A program made the position numbers and the translations under genes. From Tenrec ecaudatus (lineage: Eukaryota; Chordata; Mammalia; Afrosoricida; Tenrecidae): a stretch of DNA of 64,000 nucleotides. Location of the stretch: positions 148,838,721 through 148,902,720 of the forward strand of contig NC_134530.1 of assembly GCF_050624435.1 (NCBI RefSeq), in the 5' to 3' direction. Positions 12,895-25,443 of the stretch are shown here, one piece after another. The notes beneath the pieces were generated by a model, which did no database searches, had not been told where the DNA came from, and saw only the letters and a list, made by a program, of their open reading frames with translations. Positions within the stretch are counted from its first letter, which is position 1; every line of letters starts with the position of its first letter.

Positions 12895-13480
12895 CAATTC
12901 TTGGCCCAAGTTTCTAGTGTCTTTCATCTACTTTGACCCAGTAACTTGGCCTGATATAGACATTTCATAAAATGAGAATCACAGAATATAATGTTTGTCC
13001 TTTTATTGTATCTGGCTTATTTCACTTAGCATCACTGTTAATCCATGTATCAAAACTTCATTCTTCTGCACAGTTGCATAACACTGCACTGTTGGCATAC
13101 TATCACATTTTCTCCATCCATCTGTTGATTCTAGTTGTTTCTACTTTTTTGGCTATTGTTAACAATGCTGCTATGAACTTTAGCATACAAATATCTATCT
13201 CAGTGTCTGTCTTTATTTCCTGTGGGTATATACATAAGAATATGGAATTGCTGGATCATACAGCAATTATATGTTTAAATTTTTGATAACCACTGTTTTT
13301 CCAAAACTGCTATATCATTTTATATTCCCAACAGCAATATATGAGGATTCCAGTTTTTCTACATCACCACCAACACTTATTTAGGCTCTTTTCGTTGCTG
13401 TTTAAATTTAAAACAATTATAGCCATCCTAGTGGATGTGAAGAGCTATGTCAAAGTGGTTTTGATTTGCATTTCCATAAC
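12895..13480 (-). repeat. L1M 3' region
   Basis: TTGGCTATTGTTAACAATGC, GGAATTGCTGGATCATAC, ACATCACCACCAACACTTA and GTTTTGATTTGCATTTCC are the antisense of the familiar ancient L1 3' end. Confidence 0.85.
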
Positions 13481-13504
13481 AGTGAATAAGAGAGTCCTGG
13501 ATAT

Positions 13505-13832
13505 CAGTGCTCAAACATGCAGCTGCTAACTGAAAGGTCAGCCGTTAAAGGCCACTAGTGACTGCGTTAAAAGACCAGGCAATCTGCTCCCATAAAGACT
13601 ATACTCTTTGAGGGCAATGAATGTACAAATGTGCTTTACACAACTGATGTGTGTATGGCTTATGATAGTTAATTAAGCCCATAATAAAATGATTTTTAAA
13701 AAAGAAAATACACACATACACAAAGACTATACTCATGAAAATCATATGGGGTAGTTCTACTCTGTTACAAAGGGTTACTATGAGCCTGAATCAACTCCAT
13801 GGTAATTAACAAGAAGATGAGGGTAGGAAGAA
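13505..13832 (+). repeat. AfroSINE interrupted by a LINE tail
   Basis: The left half (CAGCTGCTAACTGAAAGGTCAG) and the right half (GGGGTAGTTCTACTCTGTTAC, then GAATCAACTCCATGG) are separated by an insertion at 13607-13721. Confidence 0.8.
13607..13721 (+). mobile_element. 5'-truncated LINE tail with 13-bp target duplication
   Basis: The insert starts TTTGAGGGCAATGAATG and ends AATAAAATGATTTTTAAAA plus a degenerate tail. Both sides carry AAAGACTATACTC (13594-13606 and 13722-13734). Confidence 0.9.
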
Positions 13833-14044
13833 GAACAAAGATGTTATGCTCTCAACACTTCATAGAACACTCTTAAACAAGTGCAATCATGCCTCCAGCT
13901 ATGAGGTGTCAAGAGTATTTAGGGGTAATACAAATGCTTCAAATTCAGCATTTAAAATATGTGAATTTTATTATATGAAAACTATACCTCTATAAAGCCG
14001 TGAACACATGGAATAAAATACTTTATTTCCTAATAATTTCTACA

Positions 14045-14210
14045 AACAACCCCAAACCAAACTCACTGCCACTGTTGGTTTCATAGACTAAATACTTTAC
14101 GGAAGTAAAAAGCCTCATCTTTCTCCCACAGAGCTGCTGGTGGTTTTGAATTGTTGACCTTGTGGGTAGCAGCCCAACCTGTAACCACTATGCCACCAGG
14201 GCTCCTGTCA
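14045..14210 (-). repeat. AfroSINE
   Basis: CTCACTGCCACTGTTGG, GCCTCATCTTTCTCCCACAGAGC and CACTATGCCACCAGGGCTCC form a good reverse copy. Confidence 0.85.
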
Positions 14211-14907
14211 CAAACACATAGTGTCTAAAAGCCCCTCATTTTTGGCCTTAAGCACTACTGTACAATTCCTAGAACATTACTGATTATTATCTCTTCTGTT
14301 CTTTCTGGCTTCTCTTTATGCATTCAAAATCTCTGTTGCAGTCTCTAGGCATGTCACATAAATGCTTCTTTAGTGCTGGATTTATCTCTGGATATATTTT
14401 GTTAATATCTTATGTTATTATTTTGTTGAGTTAAATTATTGTTGATATTAAATGGTTAAAATTATGTAAGTTTTACCACAATTTAAAAAACAGTTAAAAA
14501 AAAAAGACCACCATGGAAGTAGGAGACATAATGCCATTAGAGAAAATTCAGCCTTTGGGAAAGCCCACAGAACTGTTGTCAGAAGAAGTATATTTCATCT
14601 GGTCCTTTAAAAAAACATAAAGAGTAAAAAAGGGTTGCTTAAAAAAACAAAGGGAAAAAAGGGCCACATATCTTTCTAGCCTTAAGATATATAAGTAGAA
14701 AGGTATCACCACTTCAAAATACAGTGCAATAGTAGTGTGAATGGGTCAAATTGAGTCTGCACCAAAATGTCATTATAAGCTTTACTTATAAAAAAAACCC
14801 TCAGCCTACCATCTTATTCAATTTTATTTCAGAAAATAGAAGCTACATAAAATGATTCTTCTGTTTATATAAAAATGTGGGGGAAAAACCAACATGGTGT
14901 TGTTGAA

Positions 14908-15435
14908 TGCTTTCATAGACTGAATTGTGTCCCCCTAAAATAATATGTGCCAAGTTAGCAACAAATCTGTGCCAAGCCACTGAGAATCCATGTAACAATG
15001 TAATTTGACAATTATGTGATACTACTTTATCCCCCCCATGACCTCATCTGGTGATAAGCCCTGATTGGCTTAAGGGGAATTAGTTTGGATATGGCCTGCA
15101 TCACCTTTTCTCTGACAAGAGCTAAAAGGAGAGAGAAGCAAGTAGAGTATAAGGACTTAGTACTATTATGAAAGAACTCAGAACAAACTGCATACTTTGG
15201 ACCAAGAGTCCCTGCTCTGGGAACCTCCAAGACCTAGGAGCCAGTGATGTCAAGCTACCTGAAGACCTTCATGGAACAGAGAGCCCAAGATGTGTAAAGT
15301 AGACAAAGACCTTCCCTCAGAGATGGCAGCCTACATTCAGACTTAGAGCTTCCTGAACTGTGAAGGAATACATTTGTTTGTTAAAGTCACCAACTTGTAG
15401 AATTTCTCTTATTGCAGCAATGGAGAATTAAGACA
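14908..15435 (+). repeat. MaLR solo LTR (MLT1-like)
   Basis: It begins TGCTTTCATAGACTGAATTG-GTCCCCC and ends GAGAATTAAGACA, the TG...CA borders of MLT1-type LTRs. Inside are a GATTGGCTTAAGG stretch and CTGAACTGTGAAGGAATACATTTG-TTGTTAAAG near the 3' end. Confidence 0.75.
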
Positions 15436-15589
15436 GGTGCAATTAAGTTGGTTTCAACTCATAAACTTCCGCAAACAGAATGAAATGTTGCAGCCTAATA
15501 ATCACCATGTTTGAGCTCAATGTTGGTATTACTTTGTCATTCTACTGTAGTAAATAAATATGTATACTGATTCATAGTTTCTCAGAGAT

Positions 15590-15790
15590 TTCCTCAGCTA
15601 CAAACTACTAGTTCCACTCTCAACTCAAAAACTGACCCTGGAAGAGAAGGTAGAACTGTCCCTGTGGGTTTCCAAGAACCCTTTATAGGAATAAAGCCTC
15701 ATCTTTCTCCGGAGGAGTGGCTAGTGAATTTCAATTTTAAGGTCAGCAGCCCAGCGTGAAACCTACTAGGACACCATCGCCCCTCATTCT
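15590..15790 (-). repeat. AfroSINE
   Basis: AGGTAGAACTGTCCCTGTGGG, AATAAAGCCTCATCTTTCTCC and GGTCAGCAGCCCAGCGTG identify a reverse copy. Confidence 0.8.
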
Positions 15791-16744
15791 CTTCATCAGT
15801 ACTACTAATTATATTAATCCCAAATCAGAAAAAAACTGATTAAAGCTCACTTTAGGCTATGTCCAAACAACAATAAGGATATTACATTTTTTGGTTTTCT
15901 CGTACTCAAGATATTAACACTGAATCTCTAATCCCACAGAACATTATCATTTTACAAAGTAATAAAGATAACCTTAGAATGTTGTGGTCATTGAATGAGC
16001 TTTGATAATGACTACAGCCTTATGCATGCATAACAGAAGAAACAAGGCTGGCTCCAATGCCATCCTCATGCTTCTGTCTACCATTTAAGACCTCAATATT
16101 GTATATACATTTACATGCAGCTATTTTTTAAAAAGCAGAAATCACGCACATTTCCCAGATAAAGTGCAAAAGCCTTTTTCTGCATATAAGCATTTTTATC
16201 ATTTCCCCATAACCCTAAGCACACATATACAAATACGATTCCCCATAAACCCCCTTCAGTTACTTATTTGTTGAGATGAGAGAGTCTCAAATGGGAATAT
16301 TTACAATAACTCCCCATTTAACTTTACTGTATTTTTTATGATTGTTTTCTTTCACAATTCACAAGTAGAGTTTACAGCCTTGTTATTCCATCCAGCAGCA
16401 TCAGCAATGCGAAGGAGGTTGTTATAGCTCAGCTAGAAAGCTACTTTTACACCTCATACCTGCAGAATCAAAATGGGCATTTATGGAGATTCCTGGGTAA
16501 ATTGTATGCATATTGAAATTTGCTAAACCTTAACTCTCAGGGTTTAGTGCCATTCAGAAATCAAAGCAAAAAATTATTCCTTAAGAGGATCTGCCACTAT
16601 TGGATTTGTATCAGGTAAGGAGAGCCAAGGGATGCAGATTTGAAGCAGAACAATCACAATTAAAAGTTTAAAGCCAGTCATAAGTTTTCAATTTAGGCAA
16701 TAACTACAAGACATAGCATCTAGCAAAATAATAAAAATTGCATT

Positions 16745-16820
16745 TGTATAGGAAGTTTCAAAAACTTATGGGAAAGTGGAATTAAAAGATAATTTTCCCA
16801 TGAACTTTTAGAAGTCTCCC
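16745..16820. repeat. Palindromic MITE
   Basis: GGAAGTTTCAAAAACTTATGG is the near inverse of CCATGAACTTTTAGAAGTCTCC, with a TGGAATTAAAAGATAA core. It is about 75 bp, has a mariner-MITE shape and no coding capacity. Confidence 0.55.
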
Positions 16821-17629
16821 TTATATATAATTCTAAGGTAAAACACATTTGTAAGTGAACACTAATTTTTCTTAATTAACTGGTCTAAAGATTCTACAAA
16901 AGAATTTTGTCAATACCTGTAATTTAGCTAGATTATTTAGAACTTAATCAGACTACCTAATCCTACAGAATTATAAAAATGTTCTAGAATTATAAAAATT
17001 ACATTATAAAACACAAACTATCTAGTGGCAAATGAGGTAAGTTGATATCAATTAAAGCATCATGCTAAGATTGAAATTTATTTTTCCCCCTTACTTCAAA
17101 CAGAGTGAGAAAGCAGAAGTCATAGGAGATATTGTTCTAAAGCTGAAATCTGTTAATTATTCCTTAATTGACATTATGATACAATCAACATTTTAGAAGT
17201 TCTATAAACATGGCATGATTTTCAGAGCTAAATGATGGGAACTTTGTCCTTTGAGACATAAAAATATTACTACTGTTTCTGGCAACATTGTTGAATTAAA
17301 CGGAAAAAAAGTGCCTGTTAAAATGGGAGAGGGAGAGCAAATAAAAAAAATCCTTTATGTAGAACATGGCTTTAATCACTAATAATTTTTTGATTTCTGC
17401 ACAAAGAAAACCTTTTTATTTCTTAATGTACATGTGGATCGTATGCAGATTATGTCAAAATGTGCAGGTTGTGATTCAGGAGGTCTGGGTTGAGGCCCAC
17501 AGAGGCACTTTGAGTAGCAATGTCCTAAAGAAAAAGCAAGGCTTACAATATTTGAATATCCCTGGTTTGCTAAGTACTGATCTTGATAAAGTTTCCAATT
17601 AAATTTCTAACCGACCAATCTAACATTCT

Positions 17630-18720
17630 TCTATCCTTATCTTACTTGGTCCTTCATATAGATGTCATTCTTAGTCACTGTATATTCTTACAACCTAGGT
17701 CTTCTTCCTAGCGCTAGTTCTTGGTCTTTCTCATACTTACAATGCAGGCAGATTACAGGATTCCATTCTTGGATTTGTCCCTTTTCCACGGTAGATGCTA
17801 TCCCTGGATCTCCAACCTTCTACTGGATCTCACTTCTGCATCACCAACCTAGACATGTCTCCCAATCTATTCAACTGTCTAAAGTTTCTTTCTAACAGCA
17901 AGTTACCCACAAGTACCTACAACTCAAAATATCTCAAAGTGAATTTTTTATCAATCTTTTACCAAATAAATCAACTTTTTGCACTGTGTAATGACTCTGT
18001 TTAGCACCAATATATACTAATTTATGTAAACCACTTTTTAAAACTACACCAAATTCAGCCAATCCTAGTTTCTAATTATTTTTCAGATCCCTTTAGTGGG
18101 AACATTTCTCATCCAGTGACTCCAGTAACCTAACCAGTATTCTTGCTTCTAATCTCATTTCCCCTCTCAAATATATCCCCTGCATTTACTATGTATAATC
18201 TCTGTAATATTGTTTCCCTCATTAAAATTTACCAATAACTTCCTATTACCTTTAAGAAAAAATACTAGCTTTTTGGCACATCATATAAAGCGCTTCACAA
18301 TCGTAATTTTCTCTCTCCAGTCTCAACATCCTAAACAGCATGCATTCTGTTCACATCTGTAGCTTCCTGAAGCGCTATCTCTAATGCCTGCATATGCAGA
18401 CTACTTCTTTTGCTTAAAATTGTCCTTTCGCTGCTTTCTTATCTACACATTCATCTTCTTTCAATATGCTACTTAAGGATTTGAATGTCTTTTCTAATTA
18501 CTTCATGTCTATGTTAAATATACCGACAAACTGTACCCCCTTTATTATAGAGCTATCTCTATGTATTTCTCAAGTATTTACCAAACTGTATAACAATTGC
18601 TGGTTTACTACACTCCCACCCCCCACAAGTCTGTGAGCTAAATGAGCTTATTAATTAATCCTTTAATGAAGAGTTATCAGTACATGGCAGGTTCCCAATC
18701 AATGCTTGTAGAAAAAGTAT
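17630..18720 (+). repeat. L2-like LINE remnants
   Basis: A long pyrimidine-rich stretch contains L2-type phrases such as ACCAATAACTTCCTATTACC, TCTCTCCAGTCTCAACATCC and CTGTGAGCTAAATGAGC. It is old and gapped, and the boundaries are soft. Confidence 0.45.
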
Positions 18721-20478
18721 TTTGAAATATAGTCATGAACAACTATGACTCAATATTTCAACTGCCAATAACTTTCAATAACAGGATTTCTATGGTAATA
18801 GAAAACTTATTCTTTATGGGCTTAAAAGAACTTCCTAAGAGTTCTCAAAACATCCAAAATACTCACCTAATTCCTAGCAATCTAAAGGTATATTAGAGAT
18901 AAGACCTGTTACTAGTTGTTCTAAGAGACAGTACTAATCTCTTTTTATGTTTGAAGTATTGTTCAGGTTTGCATCCCTGGCTCTTCTAACTATATGATGT
19001 TGAATAACAAAGAACGTTTCAAAGCCTCTCAAAATTTCTTCATTGTAAATGAAGATAAAAGTATTCATCTATCCCATAGGTTGTTTTCAGGTATGAGTGT
19101 GAAAGTATTTTTGTAGGCCATGAAGTGCTTAAATAAACTTGAGCCACCATGTGAGCTTCTATGCCGACAACAGCCAAATATTTTACAGGCACGTACTTAA
19201 CGAATGGACTAATTAAACCTCCCATTCCCATCCCACACCTCTTCCCAATGAATGAAGATTCATAAGCAAAATTAAGTTCGAAGGCCATCAGAACACAAGA
19301 TTCATTCAACAGTCCTCAACATTCTTATGTGATTAAAATGTTTAATGAGAAATACAACTAATTAAATAACAATTTAACATGTTCTTAACACGTTATTTTA
19401 TATATCTTAAGGTAAGTTGTTGGTACAGTCATTGAAATTTCAGCTCCGTTTTAAAAAAAAAAGAATTGGAGGACAAAAATCAGCAGGGAATATTCAGGGG
19501 TATTTTCTTCTATTAACTACTTAGACTGGGCATTGTCTGTTGATATACAAATTTGATCTACTACAGAATAACCAACATGAAAGCTAAAAAAAGTCGCTCT
19601 TATAAAGCCAGGACGTTTCCCCACACATATTTCTGCTTTTATTTCTCAGATATGCTTATCCGTGTATGAAACAAGAGAAAATTTGCTGCATTTTTCTAAA
19701 CTAAAAAGTGACAAAGGATGGTTGTCTGTGCTCTCAGCAGCCTTTCTTTATAATAGACAGGGACTTATGAGATGATGGGGCTACATGAGGAGACCTCTGC
19801 TTCTTTGCAATATTTATAAAAATAGGATTCCTTACGTTTCAATGGGCCAAACTCCTTTTTAAAAAAGTAAGAAAAAGAAAAAACAAAATCTACTAAAAAT
19901 GTCAGTACTTCAGTACCTGATTGTGGTAACAAGGCCAAAATCCAAGACGAAGCCCTTTATTGCACATCGTGTTCCAACGTCTTGGGCAGCCCCATCTTGC
20001 GACCTCTCCAGATTGACTGCTCCTGCTCTCTCTACTGCAGAGAGAACTTCAATTAGAGAAATTCTGACGCTCATAAATCTAAACTGGACACTCCCCTCAC
20101 AAGAGGCATGGATGGTAAGAATCACTAAAAAAGATTCACATTAGAGAGGTTTTCCAATAAATTGAAATGGCTTGAAACCACTGTGATGCAGGCAGCTGAG
20201 AGTCTTACTATGCAACAATCTACTTTACTTGGAAAAAAATTCTTAAGGGAAGACTGGCAACTTATTAGATAACCTGGAAAAAAACAGGCTATATAATCAT
20301 AAATCCCTAAAACGTGAAAGTCTCCAATGAACTTGTTAGAACTTATAATACATAAAGTACAAAAGCTGGTAGCTGACCACTCATAATCCTATTATGAGGA
20401 AGCAAGAAAAAACCTAGAACACATATTAATTTCATTTTATTCCCTAAAATAAAAAACTTCATTTGAAAAAAAGGTCGG

Positions 20479-20961
20479 TTAAATTCCACTGGTTAGGAAG
20501 GAGGGGTTTCCCTGCTGACTTAAGCCTAGCTGCCCAAGCACGGCTTCCGAAAGTGCCTTCACCCACAAGTGTGCAGGCAGGAGGAGCAGAGGCTGTGGCG
20601 GTCTTCCTGGTGACCCTTCCAAGTCACATATAGGGGGTGTTTCTGGGATAGACTGCCAACAAGTTACTGAAAGGAGAGAAACAAAAAAGAAGCAAATACC
20701 TGGCCAATGCCCTCGGGTGCTTCCTTGTGACCTAAGAGAGTCTGAAAGGCAGTTGAGACTACTAAATATAAACACAGGCAAGACCTGATGGGCGAAGAAA
20801 CAAGTGTTTTCTTCAAACTGACTCCCCAGAAAGACTTCTAATAATGGGTAACACACATTGCTTAAACCAAGCAAATAACAAATCCTCCCTCCCCAGAAAG
20901 AACTCCAGCAATTAAGATTCTTCATTGAAAGGAGTTCAGTTTGAAATAGCTTTTCCACCAA
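20479..20961 (-). other. 160-codon open frame, probably non-coding
   Basis: An uninterrupted minus-strand frame lies 100 bp downstream of RSBN1 exon 2 in intron 2. The predicted peptide is rich in Leu, Ser, Cys and Pro, with no motif I know. A GC-rich patch (20520-20640) reduces stops. I see no splice sites linking it to RSBN1. Confidence 0.2.
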
Positions 20962-21060
20962 GAATTTGCATCAGAAACTTGAGCTATGAAACATAAAGGC
21001 TAATACTGTTGAGAAAATGCAACTGCTTAATGAAATAATTTAACAATGCTTTTATCTTAC

Positions 21061-21734
21061 CTGAGTATGAAAGTTTGAAATGGTTGTTGTTTCTATATCT
21101 TTCTTGCCCAGAATTTCCATTTTCACTGGAGTGTTGGGGAAATTAAAAGCGAAGTAGTCCAAGAAGTCTGGGAGATAAGCAGCCGCTCCATGCACTATTG
21201 CTAAAGCATAATAAGCAGCATTTTTCTCATTTTCGCTGAATGTCAAAGCAAGAAACTCTTCAGAAAATCTCTCCATCTCCATTGGAGACAAAAATGAGAG
21301 TTCATCCATGTAAGCATGAAGGACAAGAGCACCACCATTGGACTGGCGTTCCTCATGAATAAAGTTGCTAAATTTAGTACCTGTTTTTAAGAAATTTCTA
21401 CGAATAGAATGCTCCTGGTGAGTCATAAAAGGTGTTTGTACTCCCTGGGGTACCCGATATTCTTGCATGCCCAAATTTAACCGGCACAGCTGCTCATCTT
21501 TCAGATACCTGAAGGACTCTTTATTAACTCCTGAAGTGCTATTTATTTGTCCTTGGGTGAGGATTTCCTTACTGATGCGGGTCAGGCCAGCACAGACGGT
21601 TTGTACTTCCTTATTATACATTTTAAGGCGTCTTCCTCGCATATCTTCTCGGTGTTTCTTCTTCTTTTTCTTCTTTATTTTCTTCAAGACAAAATCATCA
21701 GCTCTCTGGGTTTTACCATTTTCATCTGGTGTTT
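21061..21734 (-). CDS. RSBN1: RSBN1 coding exon 2
   Basis: This exon follows a CAG acceptor at 21737-21735. Its first two bases complete the Glu codon left by exon 1, giving R-E-T-P-D-E-N-G as in other mammals. It continues for 224 codons to HTQ and the donor GTAAGA. Visible features are a lysine run (KKIKKKKKKKHRE) that looks like a nuclear localisation signal, then a well-conserved region with KDEQLCRLNLGMQEYRVPQG, NFLKTGTKFSNFIHEE, HAYMDELSFLSPMEMERFSE and HGAAAYLPDFLDYFAFNFPN. It encodes residues 236-460, and the human protein has 802. The catalytic region should follow in exons 3-7, which I could not find to the left. No stop or frameshift interrupts the exon. Intron 1 is about 16.2 kb. 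Confidence 0.97.
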
Positions 21735-22744
21735 CTGGCCACAATAATTAAAAAGAAGTTAGTTGCTAGGCCCAGTGTCAAGATACAATCTTCTTAAAAG
21801 TATCTGATCTCAAAATAAATAGCCTATTCTTGGTTTCTCTAAATTTGCCATACTTAGAAAATGAAAGAGATTAAAAAATCATACAACACTAGAACAGTTC
21901 TAGTTAATACTAGTGCTCGAAAGTAGTTGACACACAAGGGCAAAGTGTACAATTTAGTATGGTTGGCAATTAAAACTAAAGGAAATAGTCAAGCAATTCT
22001 TATGTGCTGATTCTATGGATTATTTGTCTAGATACCATTCTTCTCAAATCTAAATTGAAACTCATTTTGCTGTTAGTCTACAAACAATGATACACATAGG
22101 TGAATCAAGCAGAGATGACGCAAGCTATACCCTTTGCCACCATCAGTTTTTATCCATCAAATTAGCAAGATTGGGGTGGGGTGTCATTTTAATATACTGA
22201 TGCTGGAAATATATACTGGTATAACTTCCATGGGCAGTAATGTGGTTTTACGTATCAATAGCTTTGAAAATATTTATAACCCTCAGATTCAGAAATCCTA
22301 CTTCCAAGTAAAAACTGCTTTCAAAATAATTGAAGATAAGACAAAAATGTCCGTAATAGAATTAAGTTAAACAACAAAAACATGGAATCTGTAAAATAGT
22401 CAAAAAATCTGATTGATTAAACTCTGGTATTTACATACTATAAAATAACCCAGTAATTATAAATTACACTGATTAAAAGAAATGACATACAAATTAGAAG
22501 GTGTAAGATTATTTACATTGTCACCACTCCAGAAAGCACTCTCTCCCCCACCCAAATTAGACAGCTGCTCCAGTGCTACACATCCCTGCTGTAGTCCACC
22601 TCCCAGAGTACTTATCACATTCTGTTATGACATATTTAATTTCTCATCTTTCTGCTAACCTTTAAGCAATCTAAGGTCCGAGGTAATATATTTTACTCAC
22701 CTTTCTTTACAGAGTACCAAACACATGTACAATCTGGTCTCATT

Positions 22745-22915
22745 TTTATAATACTAAATATGTATTCATTAAAGCATTTAGTGAGCACCTACTATGTGAT
22801 AATTATAGTCTTCTGGGCAGTGAAAATATGGTATTAAAAAAAGGAAGCATTATCCCTATTCTCTTGGAGCTTATGGTCTAATTGGACAAGAAAAAGAAAG
22901 TACTGTCAATGGTCT
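22745..22915 (+). repeat. Ancient MIR/L2-type repeat
   Basis: TTAGTGAGCACCTACTATGTG and CTTGGAGCTTATGGTCTAATTGG are phrases of an old mammalian repeat. The exact family is unsure. Confidence 0.45.
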
Positions 22916-23229
22916 TAAATAAGACGGTGAAGCAGGTGAAGGTCGAGGAAAAAATACTCCACAGAGAAGAAACAACTAACAAAAGACCTAAAGAGAGGTA
23001 AAATTCTAGCTGAGGTTACCTACCTTTTGTATGTATACAAGAAAGAAAATTTTCTAGATAAGTATATACCAGGTTGCACAAGACAGAATATAATCAATTG
23101 CACTGAATTATACATGTAGAAGTTGTTAAATTGGGAGAATGAGTCGTCGTGTATATTTTTGCAACAAGTAAAAAGAAATAATTACACTAATAACAATGAG
23201 TACAGGAAGGATAAAATGTTCTAAAATTG

Positions 23230-23470
23230 GGCAATAGAAAAGAGGGTGAACAAAGACATCGGACAGTGTAAGACATGACAAAATAATAATTTATGAATTA
23301 TCAAGGGTTCATGGAGGAGAAAAAAATGAGGAGCTGATACCAAGGGCTCAAGTAAAAAGCAAATGTTTTGAGAACAATGAGGGCAACAAATGTACAAATG
23401 TGCTTGACACAATGGATGTGTGTATGGATTGTGATAACAGTTGGATGAGCCCCCAATAAAATGATTTTTT
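23230..23470 (+). mobile_element. 5'-truncated LINE tail with 15-bp target duplication
   Basis: The insert carries TCAAGGGTTCATGGAGG, GAGGAGCTGATACCAAGG and CCCCCAATAAAATGATTTTTT. AATGTTCTAAAATTG flanks it at 23215-23229 and 23471-23485. It landed in an older LINE tail that continues to about 23575. Confidence 0.9.
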
Positions 23471-23999
23471 AATGTTCTAAAATTGATTGTAGTAATGACT
23501 GTACAACCCTTGACACAAATAAACTATTGAATTGTATGACATGTGCAAGAAGTGTCAATAAAATTGTTTTAAAAGAAAAAGTTTTACCAAAGTAATAGTG
23601 ATGGTTAGACAGTAGAATTATACTTAACTAGCTTTTCTCATTTTGCTTATTTGTATTTTCTAATTTTCTATAACAAACATGTATATATTCTACAATTTTA
23701 AAAATTACTTTTAGGTTTTAAAGCATTACCATGGATTAGCAGACTCAATTATTAAATCACATTTTTAATTTACTGGTTGGGAAAAATACCTTGCAAAAGT
23801 ATCTTTAGGACTAAATATCAAATAGGGTTTTGAACAACCTTTACACTTGATGTGATATTTACTGTACAAAATTTATGTAGCCAACAGCAGTATTTCTAAC
23901 AAAATTCAAGCAATTCAGTGTTTACATACTCCAACTAATCTTACTATTACATCTAGGAAGAATCAAGTTAAATAAATAATACAGTAAAGAATTTACTTG

Positions 24000-24228
24000 G
24001 GAGAGGGGGAAGGAGCTGACACCAAGGGCACAATAGAAAATGATGGCAACATATGTACAAATATGCTTGATATAATTGATGTTTGGATTGGTACAAGGGC
24101 TGTTAAGAGTCCTCAATAATAAGGGTGCTTTACTCAATTGATGTATGTACGGATTGTGATAAGAGTTGTACGAGTCCCCAATAAAATGATATATTTTAAA
24201 AAAAGAGCCCTCAATAAAATGTTTTAAA
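24000..24228 (+). repeat. Two nested LINE tails
   Basis: An older tail (GAGCTGACACCAAGG ... GAGTCCTCAATAAT) is broken near 24117 by a second copy (TACTCAATTGATGTATG ... CCCCAATAAAATGATA). The older sequence resumes at about 24207 with GAGCCCTCAATAAAATG. Confidence 0.75.
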
Positions 24229-25085
24229 AATTTTACTTGGTAAATGGAAATATATGATAGCTACAGTACTCTAGTTAGTCATTCTAAAGCAACACTTTAT
24301 GAAACCTTCTAAAGAAAATACTTAAAAGCGCAAGTCAAAGATTTGAAAGCGTATCAGACACAGAATGATTTTAATTCTAGTATTTGTTTAAAAAAAACCT
24401 TGCATTTGCAAACATTACATGTAATTAAATTAAGATTATATATTAAAATATATGTGCGATCAGTTTGCTTCTGTTATTAAGAGGAAAAGCATTCATTCAT
24501 TATTCTATAGATACATCTTTGAGAATTAATCTTAGTCATTTATATTTAAAAATAAATAATAATAAATAACCTAAATCCATTTTCCCATATCTCAGATCAG
24601 TAATGGAGGCAATTCTCCCAAGCAACTAAATGTTAATGCCATTAAATGTAAAGGTTAAACTAATTTTAAAATAGTTACCTAATTATACTCAGCTAAATGT
24701 CTGAACAATTTCATAGAAAAAGAAAAAAATCTGACTAGATCCTGTGATTTTAAATTTTCAGTATTTGGTATGCCCTAGATCTGCCACCAAAATTAACACC
24801 AAGAGTGAGCTGCCATGATTTTAACACATTTTCTGTATTACTATTAGATTTTCACTTTATTTCTAAGGTAGTCATGTCTCTATAGGTTTTATTACAAATT
24901 CATTTTTATGAGACCTTTCAGTTAGTTCAACATGTCTCATCTCAAAAATAACAAAAAAGCACTACATAAGGAAATAAAAAGGACTTTAAATTGGCTATGA
25001 TTTCATATAAAAAGTATAAACTATCTCCTTGCTAACAGATTTAGAAAATTCAACCTTTATAAAATTTGCAACTATCTGTGTCATA

Positions 25086-25235
25086 ATAGGAGCCCTAGTG
25101 GTGCTGTGGGTTAAATGTCGCTGCTAACCACAAGGTTGGCAGTTCGAACTCATCAGCTACTCCAAGGAAGAAAATTGAGACTACCTGCCCCTATAAAGAC
25201 TTTTAGGAGTCTAACCCCATGCATGTTCTTAAACC
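25086..25235 (+). repeat. AfroSINE, 5' half
   Basis: GGAGCCCTAGTGGTGCTGTGG, TGCTAACCACAAGGTTGGCAG and TTCGAACTCATCAGC give a clear tRNA-derived head. The 3' end is lost at the next, reverse copy. Confidence 0.88.
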
Positions 25236-25259
25236 CTATACGTGTTCCTAAGTTATTAT

Positions 25260-25443
25260 AAAACAAAGACTCACTGCCATCAAGTTGCTTTTGACTTACA
25301 GCAACTATAGATAAATATCATAGGCTATACATCCTTACAGGAGCAGATAGCCTCTTTTTCCCAAGGAGCAGCTGGTGAGTTTGAACTGCCAATCTTCCAG
25401 TTAGCAGCCCAATACAAAACCCACAGTACCATCAAGGCTCCTT
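25260..25443 (-). repeat. AfroSINE
   Basis: GACTCACTGCCATCAAGTTGC to CCACAGTACCATCAAGGCTCC is a reverse copy placed tail to tail with the one at 25086. Confidence 0.85.

Larger units (their letters stand above)
1..21060 (-). other. RSBN1: RSBN1 intron 2 (partial)
   Basis: This is the region downstream of the exon 2 donor. I searched for the expected exon 3 peptide signatures (TYCCGTYRAGPMRQ and GDYFPEFLDMLEE) and found none. The content is repeats, listed separately, plus unique AT-rich sequence. No gene is seen at 1-740, 1391-2800, 3100-4160, 5900-6860, 15800-17600 or 18720-20460. Confidence 0.7.

Noticed and set aside
1-21060. Search for RSBN1 exons 3-7
   Set aside because: No sequence matching the expected downstream peptides was found. 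They are probably outside the window.
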